Origin: Parundibacterium terreum
GTDB lineage: Bacteria > Pseudomonadota > Gammaproteobacteria > Burkholderiales > Burkholderiaceae_D
DNA: 64,000 bases
NCBI RefSeq assembly: GCF_014636315.1
Contig: NZ_BMED01000001.1
Span: 1,431,941 to 1,495,940 of the forward strand
Direction of reading: 5' to 3'
Positions 43,119 to 52,584 of this stretch are shown here, piece after piece. Both the position numbers and the translations under genes were made by a program. Position 1 is the stretch's first letter. Every line of letters starts with the position of its first letter. The notes beneath the pieces were generated by a model. The model saw only the letters and a program-made list of their open reading frames with translations, was not told where the DNA came from and made no database searches.

Positions 43119-44447
43119 TTACTTCCCTGTTTTCGGCAAATTGAATGGCACAGGCTTGCCGTTGACGGAAAATTTTCCGCTGGCAAAATCCACGCTGCTA
43201 CGCAGGGTGTCGCCATCCACCAGTATCAGGTTTTGCTTACGCAAATTTTCCACCATCTGGGTCACCATCAGGTTAGCCATCTGGTTCACCGCATCATCCG
43301 CCACCGGCTGGCCTTTCTCTGCTTTTTGCTCCAGCGATTTTCGGGAAAACAGCCGTGCAATTTCCTCTGCCAGACCCATAGGCATTTCAAAGTCAAAATG
43401 AGCGACCAGCTTTTCCTTGATTTTGGCAAAGGATGTCAGGTCGCTTTGGCGCGCATCTTTAAAAAACAGCTTGCCGCTGATCATGGCCTTGAATCCACGG
43501 TAAACGGCAGAAATTTCCTGTACATCGAGGGAGGTAGCCGGCGTCAGCAATTTCAAGCCATCTTTTTTGAATAAGGCGAGCATGGCTTCATTTTGCTTTT
43601 TGACCGGTGCTTTGCCGCGCGCCTGCTTTTCCACTTCCTGCTGCAACTGGGCCATCGCCTTTTCGCTCAGGTTATGCATTTTGAAGGCCGCACGTGTCGG
43701 CCCCAGCTCATCTTTCTCCCATTTGACCGACTGTGTAGAAATCGAATAGCTCATATCGACCAATTGGGCCCGCTGCGACAGACCCACCTGCACTTGCGTG
43801 TCATTGATCTGCGCCAGCGTGCTGGACCCGGCGTTATCCACCCGCATCGAAGCAATCCTGAAACTGGCATCGCCCAGCCACAAACGGTGCGCATTCAGGT
43901 CTTGCGCGCTCTGTACGCTGATGTCTTCTGCCTTGAAGGTCCAGCCGTCATTGTGTTCAAGGCTGAACCAGGGCAAGGTCCCCTTGATGTCTGCATGATG
44001 AAAAGTGGAATCGTAGGTAGAGACGCCGTTGAGCGCGGCCCACTGCACTTTCCCTTGTATGACAGGATCCGTGTAATTCAGCGCGTCCACCGCCAGGGAA
44101 ACATCCACTTTTCCATCGGCACGCGGCACCGCCTGCAACTTCCAGGGTTTTTCGGTGCCGAATACCTTCAATAGTTTTTGCCGGGTTGCCGGAGAAAAGT
44201 CGAAGCTGTTGTATTTTGCAATCTTTGCCTTGGGCGCCAAATTCAACGCCTGCAAAGCCTTCAGTTCGGCACTAACGGCTCGCATTGCCTGTACCAGTTC
44301 AGAAGACTCATATTTATCGGTTTTGAATGCAGGTACCGGCGCGGGCACAGCAGGCGCAGCGGCAACCACGGCAGCGTCACCCGCAAAAGCAGGAATGGAG
44401 CACAGCAGGGAAGCAGCGATGGCTGTATGCGCAAAGATTTTTTTCAC
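43119..44447 (-). CDS. DUF945 (YdgA-like) exported protein
   Basis: 442 residues with a signal peptide (MKKIFAHTAIAASLLCSIPAFAG) and an Ala/Pro linker. The rest has the layout of the YdgA/DUF945 family: repeated beta segments (GTLPWFSLEHNDGWTFKAEDISV, LWLGDASFRIASMRVDN, LSEKAMAQLQQEVEKQA) and a C-terminal region with several predicted helices. The function of the family is not established; E. coli YdgA is an inner-membrane-associated protein of unknown role. It is transcribed alone, convergent with the FlxA-like gene. Confidence 0.65.
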   Translation of the reverse strand: MKKIFAHTAIAASLLCSIPAFAGDAAVVAAAPAVPAPVPAFKTDKYESSELVQAMRAVSAELKALQALNLAPKAKIAKYNSFDFSPATRQKLLKVFGTEKPWKLQAVPRADGKVDVSLAVDALNYTDPVIQGKVQWAALNGVSTYDSTFHHADIKGTLPWFSLEHNDGWTFKAEDISVQSAQDLNAHRLWLGDASFRIASMRVDNAGSSTLAQINDTQVQVGLSQRAQLVDMSYSISTQSVKWEKDELGPTRAAFKMHNLSEKAMAQLQQEVEKQARGKAPVKKQNEAMLALFKKDGLKLLTPATSLDVQEISAVYRGFKAMISGKLFFKDARQSDLTSFAKIKEKLVAHFDFEMPMGLAEEIARLFSRKSLEQKAEKGQPVADDAVNQMANLMVTQMVENLRKQNLILVDGDTLRSSVDFASGKFSVNGKPVPFNLPKTGK

Positions 44448-44737
44448 AGTAGAAATCCAGGGAGAATGGAAAGAAGGTTCACCAGTGCATAAAATCCGCG
44501 CTTTAGCGCGGATACGCGATTGTATGATGAAAATATTACAATGATAATAAATGATGTGAAATACAAGAGACGAAATAAAAGAGATGAAATTCAGCGAAAT
44601 CTATAGGATGCGTGGCAACGGCGGAGAGACAGCCGATATCAAAGAAGACGTAATACTTGGTGAATACTTAGTGGAATGCAATCTGGCGTAACATGATGCC
44701 TGCCGTCGATGTGACGGCCAGCCTTTAGGGATAAATA

Positions 44738-45205
44738 ATGGATGTGACAGAACTCGAATACGTAGGATTCGGCCCGCGCCTGTGGGCCAGTATCATAGAC
44801 ACCGTACTACTGACTATCCTGCTGATTGCAATCCTGCTCGTTTGGTATGGCGCCGACAGTTTGGCCAGTGGCCTGGAACTGACGGGCTGGACCAATATAT
44901 TTTTCAGCTATGTACTCCCTGCCCTGATCATCCTGGCATTCTGGCTGTTGAAAGGCGCGACACCGGGCAAGATGGCGATAGGCGCGAAAATAGTCGATGC
45001 CAATACCGGACTGCCACCCACTACCAAACAGCATATCATCCGCTATATCGCTTATTACATTTCCTTGATACCGCTATGCCTCGGCTTTTTCTGGGTCTTG
45101 TTCGACAAAAGAAAACAAGGCTGGCATGACAAGCTTGCCGGCACTGTCGTGGTGAGGTTAAAACACCGCGGCACCGAACCAGTCGTGTTTCCGAACCAGT
45201 CTTAA
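44738..45205 (+). CDS. RDD family membrane protein
   Basis: 155 residues. The RDD signature occurs at the start (GFGPRLWASIIDTVLLTIL; the family's R-D-D appears as R and D here), then three hydrophobic helices (VLLTILLIAILLVWYGAD, IFFSYVLPALIILAFWLLK and YIAYYISLIPLCLGFFWVLF) and the late motif WHDKLAGTVVV. The start codon follows AGGGATAA. RDD proteins are inner-membrane proteins of poorly known function; some act as ion exchangers. The next gene begins 30 bases downstream and may be co-transcribed. Confidence 0.85.
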   Translation: MDVTELEYVGFGPRLWASIIDTVLLTILLIAILLVWYGADSLASGLELTGWTNIFFSYVLPALIILAFWLLKGATPGKMAIGAKIVDANTGLPPTTKQHIIRYIAYYISLIPLCLGFFWVLFDKRKQGWHDKLAGTVVVRLKHRGTEPVVFPNQS

Positions 45206-45235
45206 TCTGTCGACCATGCCAAGCAAGGACCAAGA

Positions 45236-45676
45236 GTGAAAGAAATCGATCTGCAGCAATATCTGTACGAACACATTCCGCTATCAAAGGCCATGCAGGT
45301 AGAAGTCGCGCACAGCAGCCAGGACAGCATCGTGCTGACCGCTCCCCTGGCACCCAATATCAACCACCAGGAAACCGTGTTTGGCGGCAGCGCCTCCGCC
45401 GTGGCCATTCTGGCCGCGTGGTCGCTGGTCCAGGTAAGGTTGAAACAGGCTGGCATCAAGAACGACCTGATCATACAGCGCAACACCATGGAGTATGAAT
45501 TACCGGTCAGCGGCGCGTTCAGCGCACGCTCGCAGATCAGCGATGCGGATTGGCAGGGCTTCTTGCGCATGCTGGGCCGCAAGGGACGCGCCCGCATTGC
45601 TGTCACGGCGGTGCTGGAGTTTGAAGGAAAACCCGCTGGCCATCTGCGTGGCGAATTTGTTGCATTCGCCAAGTGA
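45236..45676 (+). CDS. YiiD-type hotdog thioesterase domain protein
   Basis: 146 residues from GTG 45236, preceded by AAGGA. The sequence fits the YiiD C-terminal thioesterase family: an N-terminal helix (LQQYLYEHIPLSKAMQVEV), the central hotdog helix region (NHQETVFGGSASAVAILAAWSLV, with the conserved FGGS turn), and beta-strands (RKGRARIAVTAVLEFEGKPAGHLRGEFVAF). Family members are predicted acyl-CoA or acyl-carrier thioesterases; in E. coli YiiD this domain is fused to a GNAT acetyltransferase, whereas here it is stand-alone. Confidence 0.8.
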   Translation: MKEIDLQQYLYEHIPLSKAMQVEVAHSSQDSIVLTAPLAPNINHQETVFGGSASAVAILAAWSLVQVRLKQAGIKNDLIIQRNTMEYELPVSGAFSARSQISDADWQGFLRMLGRKGRARIAVTAVLEFEGKPAGHLRGEFVAFAK

Positions 45677-45840
45677 GCCGGCTCCCTGCCCTTCAGGCGG
45701 ATCGGGCGCGTCTTATTTTTTAATGCCTGGAGAAAATATTTCCGGGCAAATGCCGCAGATTCGGCAATGTGTCGGATAATCTGCAGTGGCGAGCAGTCTA
45801 GCGCCTGAAACTCTTCCAGCCTCTACTACAGACCAGCTCC

Positions 45841-46323
45841 ATGTCCAAATTTCCTTTCTTTAAGCCACATTTTAGCCTGCGTTATGAGCAGCTTCGCTCT
45901 GTGATGCTGTTCGAAACACTGAACAAGCGGGAGTTCAGCACCATTGATGCAATGCTGCATGAGAGGGACTATGTCAAGGACGAGCTGATTTTCGACGTAG
46001 GCGAAGACAGCCAGGCGATCTACATCGTTTTGTCGGGCGCTGTCTCGGTATCGCGCAGGTCCAGCGGAGTGGAAGAAGAAATCGTCCGTTTTCAACCAGG
46101 AGGTTTTTTCGGCGAACTGGCCTTGCTGGACAATGCACCGCGCTCCGCCGTTGCGCGTGCCGCAGAAGATTGCAAGCTGGTAGTGATGTTCCGCGCCGAC
46201 CTGGCAGCGTTGGCCGAAACCCACGTCGTGCTATCGAATAAAGTCTTGCTGCAGATGGCGCGCCACCTTGCGCATATTGTCAGGCAAACTGCGATGCGTA
46301 CCGGCACTACGCTGCATCTGTAG
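45841..46323 (+). CDS. Cyclic nucleotide-binding (Crp-like) domain protein without DNA-binding domain
   Basis: 160 residues. A cNMP-binding beta-roll covers about 20-135 (ELIFDVGEDSQAIYIVLSGAVSVSRR), with the phosphate-binding cassette reading FFGELALLDNAPRSAVARA, close to the canonical FGEmALl-x-x-x-pRtAt. There is no C-terminal helix-turn-helix, so it is not a Crp-type regulator and could act as a stand-alone sensor. The next gene starts 9 bases downstream, suggesting that the pair is an operon and that this protein may gate the exporter (inference). Confidence 0.85.
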   Translation: MSKFPFFKPHFSLRYEQLRSVMLFETLNKREFSTIDAMLHERDYVKDELIFDVGEDSQAIYIVLSGAVSVSRRSSGVEEEIVRFQPGGFFGELALLDNAPRSAVARAAEDCKLVVMFRADLAALAETHVVLSNKVLLQMARHLAHIVRQTAMRTGTTLHL

Positions 46324-46332
46324 GAGCGAAAA

Positions 46333-47625
46333 GTGACTGAAGAACATATGATCGCGGCCGTGCAACAAGCCGCCGCCAAAACGCAGGCGGATACCAGGGC
46401 ACAGGAGCCGGCATTCAGTGATAGCGGGGAAGAAAGTAAGTATTTTGACAGGGATGACGAGAAAAGCGACTTTGACATCAACCAGTATGCACGCGGCACT
46501 ACTGCATCCGGCCCGTTTGTATTGCTAAGCGTGATCGCTACCACCTGCGTACTGCTGTTCCTGTTCCAGAAACTGCTGTGGCTGGTAACGCCCTTCCTGC
46601 TGGCGCTGATACTGTACTACCTGCTGTTTCCCTTCATGGAAAGACTGATGTTCCTGGGCCTTAGCCGCGAGCGTGCGGCGCTGTCCGTGATTCTCGGTTT
46701 TGTCACGGTCGGCTTCCTTGCCACTATCCTGTTCCTGCCACGGGTCTTGATGCGGCTGTCCAATAGCCAGGCGCTGATAGGCCGCTATGTGAATGGAGCG
46801 GTATCGCTTGCGCTGAATACGGTCGCCGCGCTGGAGGAAAATTTCAGCGTGCTGGCACAAGCGCATTTATCCAGGACGCTCAATGGCCGCTTCGGCCATG
46901 CGACCGGCACTATTTCAGAGATCGTCGAACCGGTATTGATGGGAGCCGCTACCTGGGCACCGGCGCTGCTGCTGGTGCCTCTGCTGGCCTTCTTTTTCTT
47001 GAAGGACGGCCAGCGTTTCAAGGTTTTCCTCAGCCGCTCGGTGCCTAACGCTTTTTTCGAGACCACGCTACAACTGCTGCATGAAGTGGACCGGGCGGCG
47101 CTGGCCTATTTCCGCGGCCTGATACAACTGACGGTGCTGGACACTGCGACACTGGCAGTCGGCTTATGGGTGATAGGCATGCCGGCACCACTAGCGCTTG
47201 GCCTGCTTTCGGCAGTATTGGCCTGGGTACCGTATATCGGCTCCGTGGTGGGCGGCTTTATAGTGGTGACGGTGGCGGCGTCGGCCTTCCCAACCGATCC
47301 GACCATGGCTTACTGGGCAGCAGGCCTGTTCATTGTATTGCGCCTGCTGGACGATTTCCTGTACATGCCGATGACGATAGGCAAAAGCCTGCGCATCCAT
47401 CCGCTGATTTCAGTTGTCATGATTTTTATCGGCGGCGCGGTTGCCGGTATCGCCGGCCTGATGCTGGTGCTGCCGGTGTTTGGCATCGTGCTGGTAATCG
47501 GTGAAACGGTGGGCCTGGTGGTCACCAATGAGCGCCTGCGGGCACGCTATCAGCATGGGAAATATTTACGCAGGCGCAAGGCACATCTGGGCCTGCGATT
47601 TGGAACGGCGCGCAAGCGCTGGTAA
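46333..47625 (+). CDS. AI-2E/PerM family membrane transporter
   Basis: 430 residues from GTG 46333, which has TAGGAG 7 bases upstream (an in-frame ATG at 46348 is alternative). After an acidic N-terminus (about 1-55) come six to eight hydrophobic segments in the AI-2E_transport pattern (GPFVLLSVIATTCVLLFLFQKLLWLVTPFLLALILYYL; APALLLVPLLAFFFLKDG; FRGLIQLTVLDTATLAVGLWVIGMPAPLALGLLSAVLAWVPYIGSVVGG; LISVVMIFIGGAVAGIAGLMLVLPVF). The 'PYIGS' and 'PvfG' turns are family hallmarks. Members export autoinducer-2 or act as Na+/H+ or other antiporters; the substrate here is unknown. Confidence 0.87.
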   Translation: MTEEHMIAAVQQAAAKTQADTRAQEPAFSDSGEESKYFDRDDEKSDFDINQYARGTTASGPFVLLSVIATTCVLLFLFQKLLWLVTPFLLALILYYLLFPFMERLMFLGLSRERAALSVILGFVTVGFLATILFLPRVLMRLSNSQALIGRYVNGAVSLALNTVAALEENFSVLAQAHLSRTLNGRFGHATGTISEIVEPVLMGAATWAPALLLVPLLAFFFLKDGQRFKVFLSRSVPNAFFETTLQLLHEVDRAALAYFRGLIQLTVLDTATLAVGLWVIGMPAPLALGLLSAVLAWVPYIGSVVGGFIVVTVAASAFPTDPTMAYWAAGLFIVLRLLDDFLYMPMTIGKSLRIHPLISVVMIFIGGAVAGIAGLMLVLPVFGIVLVIGETVGLVVTNERLRARYQHGKYLRRRKAHLGLRFGTARKRW

Positions 47626-47639
47626 TACTGCCCCCTGGC

Positions 47640-48644
47640 TTATGCCCGGCTGCCCCAGCTAGCCGAGGCCATCGTCATGCTGGATGTATCGTTGGCGCAG
47701 CTGTCGTTGCTGCATTCGGGGCCGGCTACCAGATATTGGTTCTTGCCGCAGCGCTTGGCTTCGTACAAGGCCTTATCGGCATAATTGATAAGGTCTTCCG
47801 CTTCAGTGGCATTATGCGGATAAAAGCTGACCCCTATGCTGGCCGTGACCTTGACCATATGCCCATCGATGATGCAGGGGCTGGACAAGACCCGCACCAG
47901 CTCCGATGCCAGCCTGTGCGCATCGCTGGCCTGCCGTATCTGTGCCAGCACGATGACGAACTCATCGCCGCCTATGCGGGCAATCGTATCTTCTTCCCGG
48001 GAGGTAGACAGCAGGCGGTCGGCAACGATCTTCAGCAGCTTGTCGCCGCAATCGTGTCCGTAGCTGTCATTAACTTGCTTGAAACCATCCAGATCCAGAT
48101 AGAGCACGCCGACCGAGAGTTCATTTCTGCTGGCATGCTTGATCGCGGTGTCCAGCCTGTCGCTCAGCAAGCGCCGGTTGGGCAGGCCGGTCAATACATC
48201 TTGCAGCGCCAGCGCTTCCTGGGCCTTGCTATGCGCCGTCACCTGCTTGTACAGCAAGCGCACTTCCAGCATGTTGTGGATACGCTTTTCCAATTCCAGT
48301 GCATCAAAGGGTTTGGCGATGAAGTCCCTGGCCCCCGCTTCCAGCGAGCGTATCTTCAAATCGCTATTGCCGGTAATTGCCAGCACAGGCAGGTAGTCTT
48401 CCGTGCAGTGGCTCTTGATTTCTTCCATCACCTGGAATCCGCTGATCCCTGGCATTTGCATATCCAGCAGGATCAGGTCATAGTCGTTTTGCAGATGCAG
48501 GCTGCACACCGCAGCCGGGTCGGTGGTCCCGTCCACGTTCATGTAGCCCATCGCATTTAATAGCATGGAAAGCACTTCCACATTGTCGCGACTATCGTCG
48601 ACGACCAGGATATGTGCTCTCAAAATGTCTTCGCTATTGACCAT
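47640..48644 (-). CDS. Receiver-GGDEF response regulator (diguanylate cyclase)
   Basis: 334 residues from ATG 48644; an alternative TTG at 48725 adds unlikely sequence. The receiver (about 10-130) has phospho-acceptor in LILLDMQMPGISGF, then T (AITGNSDL) and K in FIAKPFD. The GGDEF domain (about 165-320) has the catalytic RIGGDEFVIVL and an I-site REED. Phosphorylation of the receiver by an unlinked kinase should promote dimerisation and cyclic-di-GMP synthesis, as in PleD/WspR-type proteins. It converges with the AI-2E exporter gene 14 bases away. Confidence 0.92.
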   Translation of the reverse strand: MVNSEDILRAHILVVDDSRDNVEVLSMLLNAMGYMNVDGTTDPAAVCSLHLQNDYDLILLDMQMPGISGFQVMEEIKSHCTEDYLPVLAITGNSDLKIRSLEAGARDFIAKPFDALELEKRIHNMLEVRLLYKQVTAHSKAQEALALQDVLTGLPNRRLLSDRLDTAIKHASRNELSVGVLYLDLDGFKQVNDSYGHDCGDKLLKIVADRLLSTSREEDTIARIGGDEFVIVLAQIRQASDAHRLASELVRVLSSPCIIDGHMVKVTASIGVSFYPHNATEAEDLINYADKALYEAKRCGKNQYLVAGPECSNDSCANDTSSMTMASASWGSRA

Positions 48645-49142
48645 GTACGCTTGATAAAAGTTGTGTAGAAAATTGAAGCAGTATTTCTGATGCAAACCCT
48701 GCCGCAGTGCCAAGCAATCTGCCAATGTTTAAATTTAGACCATTCCTGCTCCCTATACAATGTCGTGCATGGGAAGAAAGTCATCGTCTTATTCTATGGA
48801 GCTCATAGTGGCAATCGACCAAGAAATTTCCAAAAAGCAATTCGCATCATAGATTCATTTGCGTTCAGGCACTGTCGGAATTGGCCTACTGGTCACGTGA
48901 GAAATCTCCGAAAAAGTTCGCCATACCGGCGCTTTTTATTCACAGATCCGCCCGCATCTGCACTTCAGGCAAGTACCCAATATCGTTGAATGCATCAGCA
49001 GCGTCAACCGCTGTAACATCTTCTTACCACACGGCAATGCTGGCAGCGGCAAGACCTTGCTGAATATATAATGGAGCGCCGGCACCGCCATATGCTTGCA
49101 TTTTTAATTGCATTTTTTATCACACATTAACTATATTACATC
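48645..49142. other. Intergenic region without a recognised gene
   Basis: About 500 bases divergent between the cyclase and msrC. Small frames on the forward strand (e.g. 48690-48989 and 48881-49063) lack ribosome-binding sites and recognisable sequence. The AT-rich end (49090-49140), with GCATTTTTAATTGCATTTT, probably holds the msrC promoter. Confidence 0.4.
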
Positions 49143-49646
49143 ATGTTCACCACTCCTGTCGCCAGTATCAAACCAGACTATGCTTTGCTTGCCCGCCAAG
49201 TGGCCAGCATCCTTGAAGACGAGCGCGATCTGGTCGCCAATGCGTCGCAATTCTCTGCCTTCATCTACGACACCATTGCCGACCTGAACTGGGCCGGCTT
49301 TTATCTGGCAAGGCCGTCAAAAAAAGGCGGACAGGAACAGGAACTGCTGGTCGGCCCTTTCCAGGGCAAGGTTGCCTGCGCGCGCATCCCTTTTGGCCGC
49401 GGCGTTTGCGGCACTTCGGCAGCCGAGCGCCGCACTATCCTGGTCCCTGATGTGCACGCCTTCCCCGGCCACATCGCTTGTGATTCAGCATCCAATGCGG
49501 AGATCGTGATTCCTGTTATCAAGGACGGCGAACTGTTTGGCGTCTTCGATATCGACAGCCCCAGCCTGAACCGCTTCAGCGAAGAAGACCAGCAGGGACT
49601 TGAAGCGCTGCTTGCCGCCTTCGTCGCAGCGACAGATTTCAAATAA
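49143..49646 (+). CDS. msrC: Free methionine-(R)-sulfoxide reductase (GAF domain)
   Basis: 167 residues forming a single GAF domain. The three catalytic cysteines are conserved: C79, C89 and C113, spaced 10 and 24 apart exactly like E. coli C84, C94 and C118. Family landmarks are WAGFYL, GPFQGKVACARIPFGRGVCG and IPVIKDGELFGVFDIDSPSL. The enzyme repairs oxidised free methionine using thioredoxin. ATG 49143 gives the normal family length. The gene ends immediately before the stop of the convergent antiporter gene. Confidence 0.93.
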   Translation: MFTTPVASIKPDYALLARQVASILEDERDLVANASQFSAFIYDTIADLNWAGFYLARPSKKGGQEQELLVGPFQGKVACARIPFGRGVCGTSAAERRTILVPDVHAFPGHIACDSASNAEIVIPVIKDGELFGVFDIDSPSLNRFSEEDQQGLEALLAAFVAATDFK

Positions 49647-51011
49647 TCACTGGGCTTTCCTCTCCGGCGGCCTCCTGTGCCGCCAGACGATATTCATCAA
49701 AGGCTTGACGCTGATGCCGTGGACCACGATGGACAAGGTAATCACGATCAGCGTCAGTTGTATCAATTGCAGCGCCAGCGCCTCTGGCAAGCCGTGCTGT
49801 ATCGCGTACATCAGGTAGTACAGCGAACCTATCCCGCGCACACCAAACCAACCCGTCAAGCCGCGCATGCGCCAGGAGGCGCCGCTACCCAGCATGCCCA
49901 GCATCACACTCAGCGGACGCGCCACCAGGAACAGGAAAAAAGCGAAACCTACTGCGCGCCAATCCCAGGAATTGACAAACAGCATGCCGCCTACCAGCAG
50001 GATCAGAATCACTTCCGACAGGCGCTCCAGGTGTTCCTTGAAGATCAGCGAACTTTCGCTGACCGTGTCTTCCGGGTCGGCAGCAATCTGAACAGCATCG
50101 ACGCCGCTCGACAGGGGCACGGCCAGCGCTGACGCTGGCAAAGGATCAGGTGGAGATTCGGGCCGGGAGTGCTTTTGCTTGCTCCTGGCGATTCCGGCCA
50201 GCTTCAGCTCTGTCTGATGCAGCGCGACCGCAGCGAAGAACACCGCAAGGAATCCCCAGGCATTAATCAGTACGCTGACGCCATACACCACGCCTATCAA
50301 TCCCAATCCCAGAAAATCATCCATCAAGTCCCTGCTCTGCTGCTGGCCGCGTATCTTCCAGATCAGCCGCGCCAGCAATACTCCCGATACCACACCGAGC
50401 AGGATGCCAGCTACCGTCGCCCACAGCACATCCAGCAAAGCCCAGCGCAACCCCGTATCCCCTACCTCATGCAAACCCAGCAGGCCCATGCCCAGCATCA
50501 CAAACGGAAAGGCGCTGCCGTCATTCATGCCAGCTTCGCAGGTCAGCGTAAACCGAAGTTGATCATGGTCGCCCGGGTGGCGAATCTGCACGTCGGTCGC
50601 CAGCACAGGATCTGTAGGCGCTACAATGGCCCCCAGCAGCACACAGGCGCCGACAGGCAAGCCGAATACGTAATAAGCGAAAGCAGCAACCAGTGCCACG
50701 CTGGCGGTCATCGATACCGTTGCCAGCAGCACCGGCGTGCGCCAGCGCCGAAAATTGATGGGCACCGGCATTTTCACCCCAGCCGAAAACAGTGATATCA
50801 GCACGGCGATTTCGGTCAGCACCTCCAGTAAGGCCGATTCCTTCAAGGGATTGAAATGGAACAGGTTGAGCACCGTCGGTCCGACCAGCAAGCCGGCTGC
50901 CAGGTAGATGATGGCGGACGTAACCGGCAACAGCTTCAGCCTGGCCGAAGTAAGCCCCATGAACAGCAGCAAGCCTCCCACCAGCAAGAACCAGAGTGGA
51001 TCAGAGATCAT
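49647..51011 (-). CDS. Na+(K+)/H+ antiporter, CPA1/NhaP type
   Basis: 454 residues with about twelve hydrophobic segments. The antiporter core has GAIVAPTDPVLATDVQ and LTCEAGMNDGSAFPFV, the TM5/TM6 motifs (TDP and GMNDG) typical of NhaP/CPA1 exchangers; the aspartates in these carry ions. A short Pro/Ser-rich cytoplasmic insert (SRPESPPDPLPAS) precedes the final helices, which include FLVARPLSVMLG and RGLTGWFGVRGIGSLYYLMYAI. It should extrude Na+ or K+ in exchange for protons. The gene is single, with its start 208 bases from the next gene. Confidence 0.9.
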   Translation of the reverse strand: MISDPLWFLLVGGLLLFMGLTSARLKLLPVTSAIIYLAAGLLVGPTVLNLFHFNPLKESALLEVLTEIAVLISLFSAGVKMPVPINFRRWRTPVLLATVSMTASVALVAAFAYYVFGLPVGACVLLGAIVAPTDPVLATDVQIRHPGDHDQLRFTLTCEAGMNDGSAFPFVMLGMGLLGLHEVGDTGLRWALLDVLWATVAGILLGVVSGVLLARLIWKIRGQQQSRDLMDDFLGLGLIGVVYGVSVLINAWGFLAVFFAAVALHQTELKLAGIARSKQKHSRPESPPDPLPASALAVPLSSGVDAVQIAADPEDTVSESSLIFKEHLERLSEVILILLVGGMLFVNSWDWRAVGFAFFLFLVARPLSVMLGMLGSGASWRMRGLTGWFGVRGIGSLYYLMYAIQHGLPEALALQLIQLTLIVITLSIVVHGISVKPLMNIVWRHRRPPERKAQ

Positions 51012-51219
51012 GGCATCCGCTTAAAACAGAAAAAGTATCGGGTAAATGCATGCTTCAGATTTGACCACAGATACCCAAATGTCTAAGCGCGCCAGCGTAC
51101 GGATAAGGAAGATGCATGCGGATAGCCTGTTGAACAGGCTGATCTTCTGAAACAACACCGGTACAATATTTTTCAAAACAAAAAGTGCAGTAAGCCAATC
51201 TTGATGTATATTAATTCTT

Positions 51220-51660
51220 ATGAACAATCAAACCGACATTAAGCTCAGCGGTCCGTTCAGCGCGAAGGACTCTTCGGGGCAGTTGCGCAATATCAAAGGT
51301 ATTCGTATCTTTGATGAGGGCTACGGCATGATAGACGTGTATGTGGATTTCGCTTCCGGTTTTGAAGACGATCCGCTGCATGAGGATCAAGTTTTGATCA
51401 ACGCGATAATCCGCCGGCTACGAACACTCGGCTACCGCGGCCCTGACTTCGGCCTCGCCGATGCCGGCTTGCAGGATGACAGGCTCATCGTATTGCAGGC
51501 ACCGGAACCCTTCAACGAATTTGCCGCCAGCAAGGGCTGGCGCAACCTGGCAGAAGAATTTGCCGACGATGACGAAGATCTCGTTCCTGACTCCAGCCTG
51601 GCTGCTCTGATCTCCGCAATGGAAGCAGATGCGTTGATACGCCGACTTAGAGCACATTGA
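51220..51660 (+). CDS. Hypothetical protein (146 aa)
   Basis: I do not recognise a family. The 146-residue product is soluble and acidic, with no membrane helix. It has a beta-rich first half (IKGIRIFDEGYGMIDVYVDFASGFEDD) and a helical, acidic C-terminal part (LAEEFADDDEDLVPDSSLAALISAMEADALIRRL). No good ribosome-binding site precedes ATG 51220, though the frame is long and convincingly coding. It is isolated between the antiporter and DJ-1/PfpI genes, so context gives no clue. Confidence 0.65.
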   Translation: MNNQTDIKLSGPFSAKDSSGQLRNIKGIRIFDEGYGMIDVYVDFASGFEDDPLHEDQVLINAIIRRLRTLGYRGPDFGLADAGLQDDRLIVLQAPEPFNEFAASKGWRNLAEEFADDDEDLVPDSSLAALISAMEADALIRRLRAH

Positions 51661-51726
51661 CATTGCCGTCCCACTTCGCGGATCAAAACACAAGCCTATT
51701 AAGGCAAGGCATTGAGTACTAGCCTA

Positions 51727-52410
51727 CTAGGCTTGCCCCAGATTTTTTACCAAGGCCAGCGCCGCTGCTTCTGACGAAGCCGGATTTTGTCCGGTAATCA
51801 GATTTCCATCGACGACGATATATGGCTGCCAGTCTGGACGCTTGCTATATTTCCCGCCCAGCCGAACCAGTTCGTCCTCCACCAAAAACGGCACGATATC
51901 CGTCAATTGCACGGCAGCCTCTTCCGAGTTGGTGAATCCGGCGACATTCTTGTCTTTCACCAGGGCCTGGCCATCGGCAGACTTTGCATGCCGCAAAACA
52001 CCCGGCGCATGACATACCGCAACAACCGGCTTGCCTGCCGCATACATGATCTCGATCAGCTTGATGGATGTCTTGTCTTCGGCCAGATCCCACAAGGGGC
52101 CGTGCCCGCCCGGATAAAACACCGCATCATAGTCTGCAGCAGAAACAGCGGACAACTTGATCGTGGCGGCCAGGGCCGCCTGCGTTGCCAGATCATGCTT
52201 GAAACGCTCGGTGGCCGGGGTTTGCGCATCGGGATCATCGCTTTTGGGATCCAGCGGCGGTTGTCCGCCCTTGGGCGACGCCAGCGTGATCACAGCGCCC
52301 GCATCCTTGAATACATAGTACGGCGCGGCAAATTCCTCCAGCCAGAAACCGGTTTTCTTGCCGGTATTCCCCAATTGATCATGTGATGTCAGTATCATCA
52401 GGATATTCAT
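51727..52410 (-). CDS. DJ-1/PfpI family protein (HchA-like)
   Basis: 227 residues from ATG 52410, which has GAAGAAGG upstream; a longer start is in-frame but unsupported. The class-I glutamine amidotransferase-like fold is clear: catalytic nucleophile cysteine in VAVCHAPGVL, an early glutamate in TGFWLEEFAAPYYVF and a histidine in YPGGHGPLWDL. The WLEE and GGHGPLWD segments resemble Hsp31/HchA-type glyoxalase III or deglycase proteins, which act on methylglyoxal. Biochemical activity in this branch is debated. Single gene. Confidence 0.88.
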   Translation of the reverse strand: MNILMILTSHDQLGNTGKKTGFWLEEFAAPYYVFKDAGAVITLASPKGGQPPLDPKSDDPDAQTPATERFKHDLATQAALAATIKLSAVSAADYDAVFYPGGHGPLWDLAEDKTSIKLIEIMYAAGKPVVAVCHAPGVLRHAKSADGQALVKDKNVAGFTNSEEAAVQLTDIVPFLVEDELVRLGGKYSKRPDWQPYIVVDGNLITGQNPASSEAAALALVKNLGQA

Positions 52411-52584
52411 GGTAGCCCTTCTTCCATACACTTATAGATCATTGATGATAACTTCTCAGCGGCAGCTAAACTGTACGGTAGCGAACATGTCCGCAAAGGC
52501 TGAAAATGCCGAATCTGCACCCGCTTCATCAAGCTATTCATCATTTACTTCGCCAACATTATGACTCGGCCAGGAGACCGCAAT

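Noticed and set aside
48690..49063. Two short forward frames in the gap before msrC.
   Set aside because: No ribosome-binding site, no recognisable sequence and mutual overlap in different frames.
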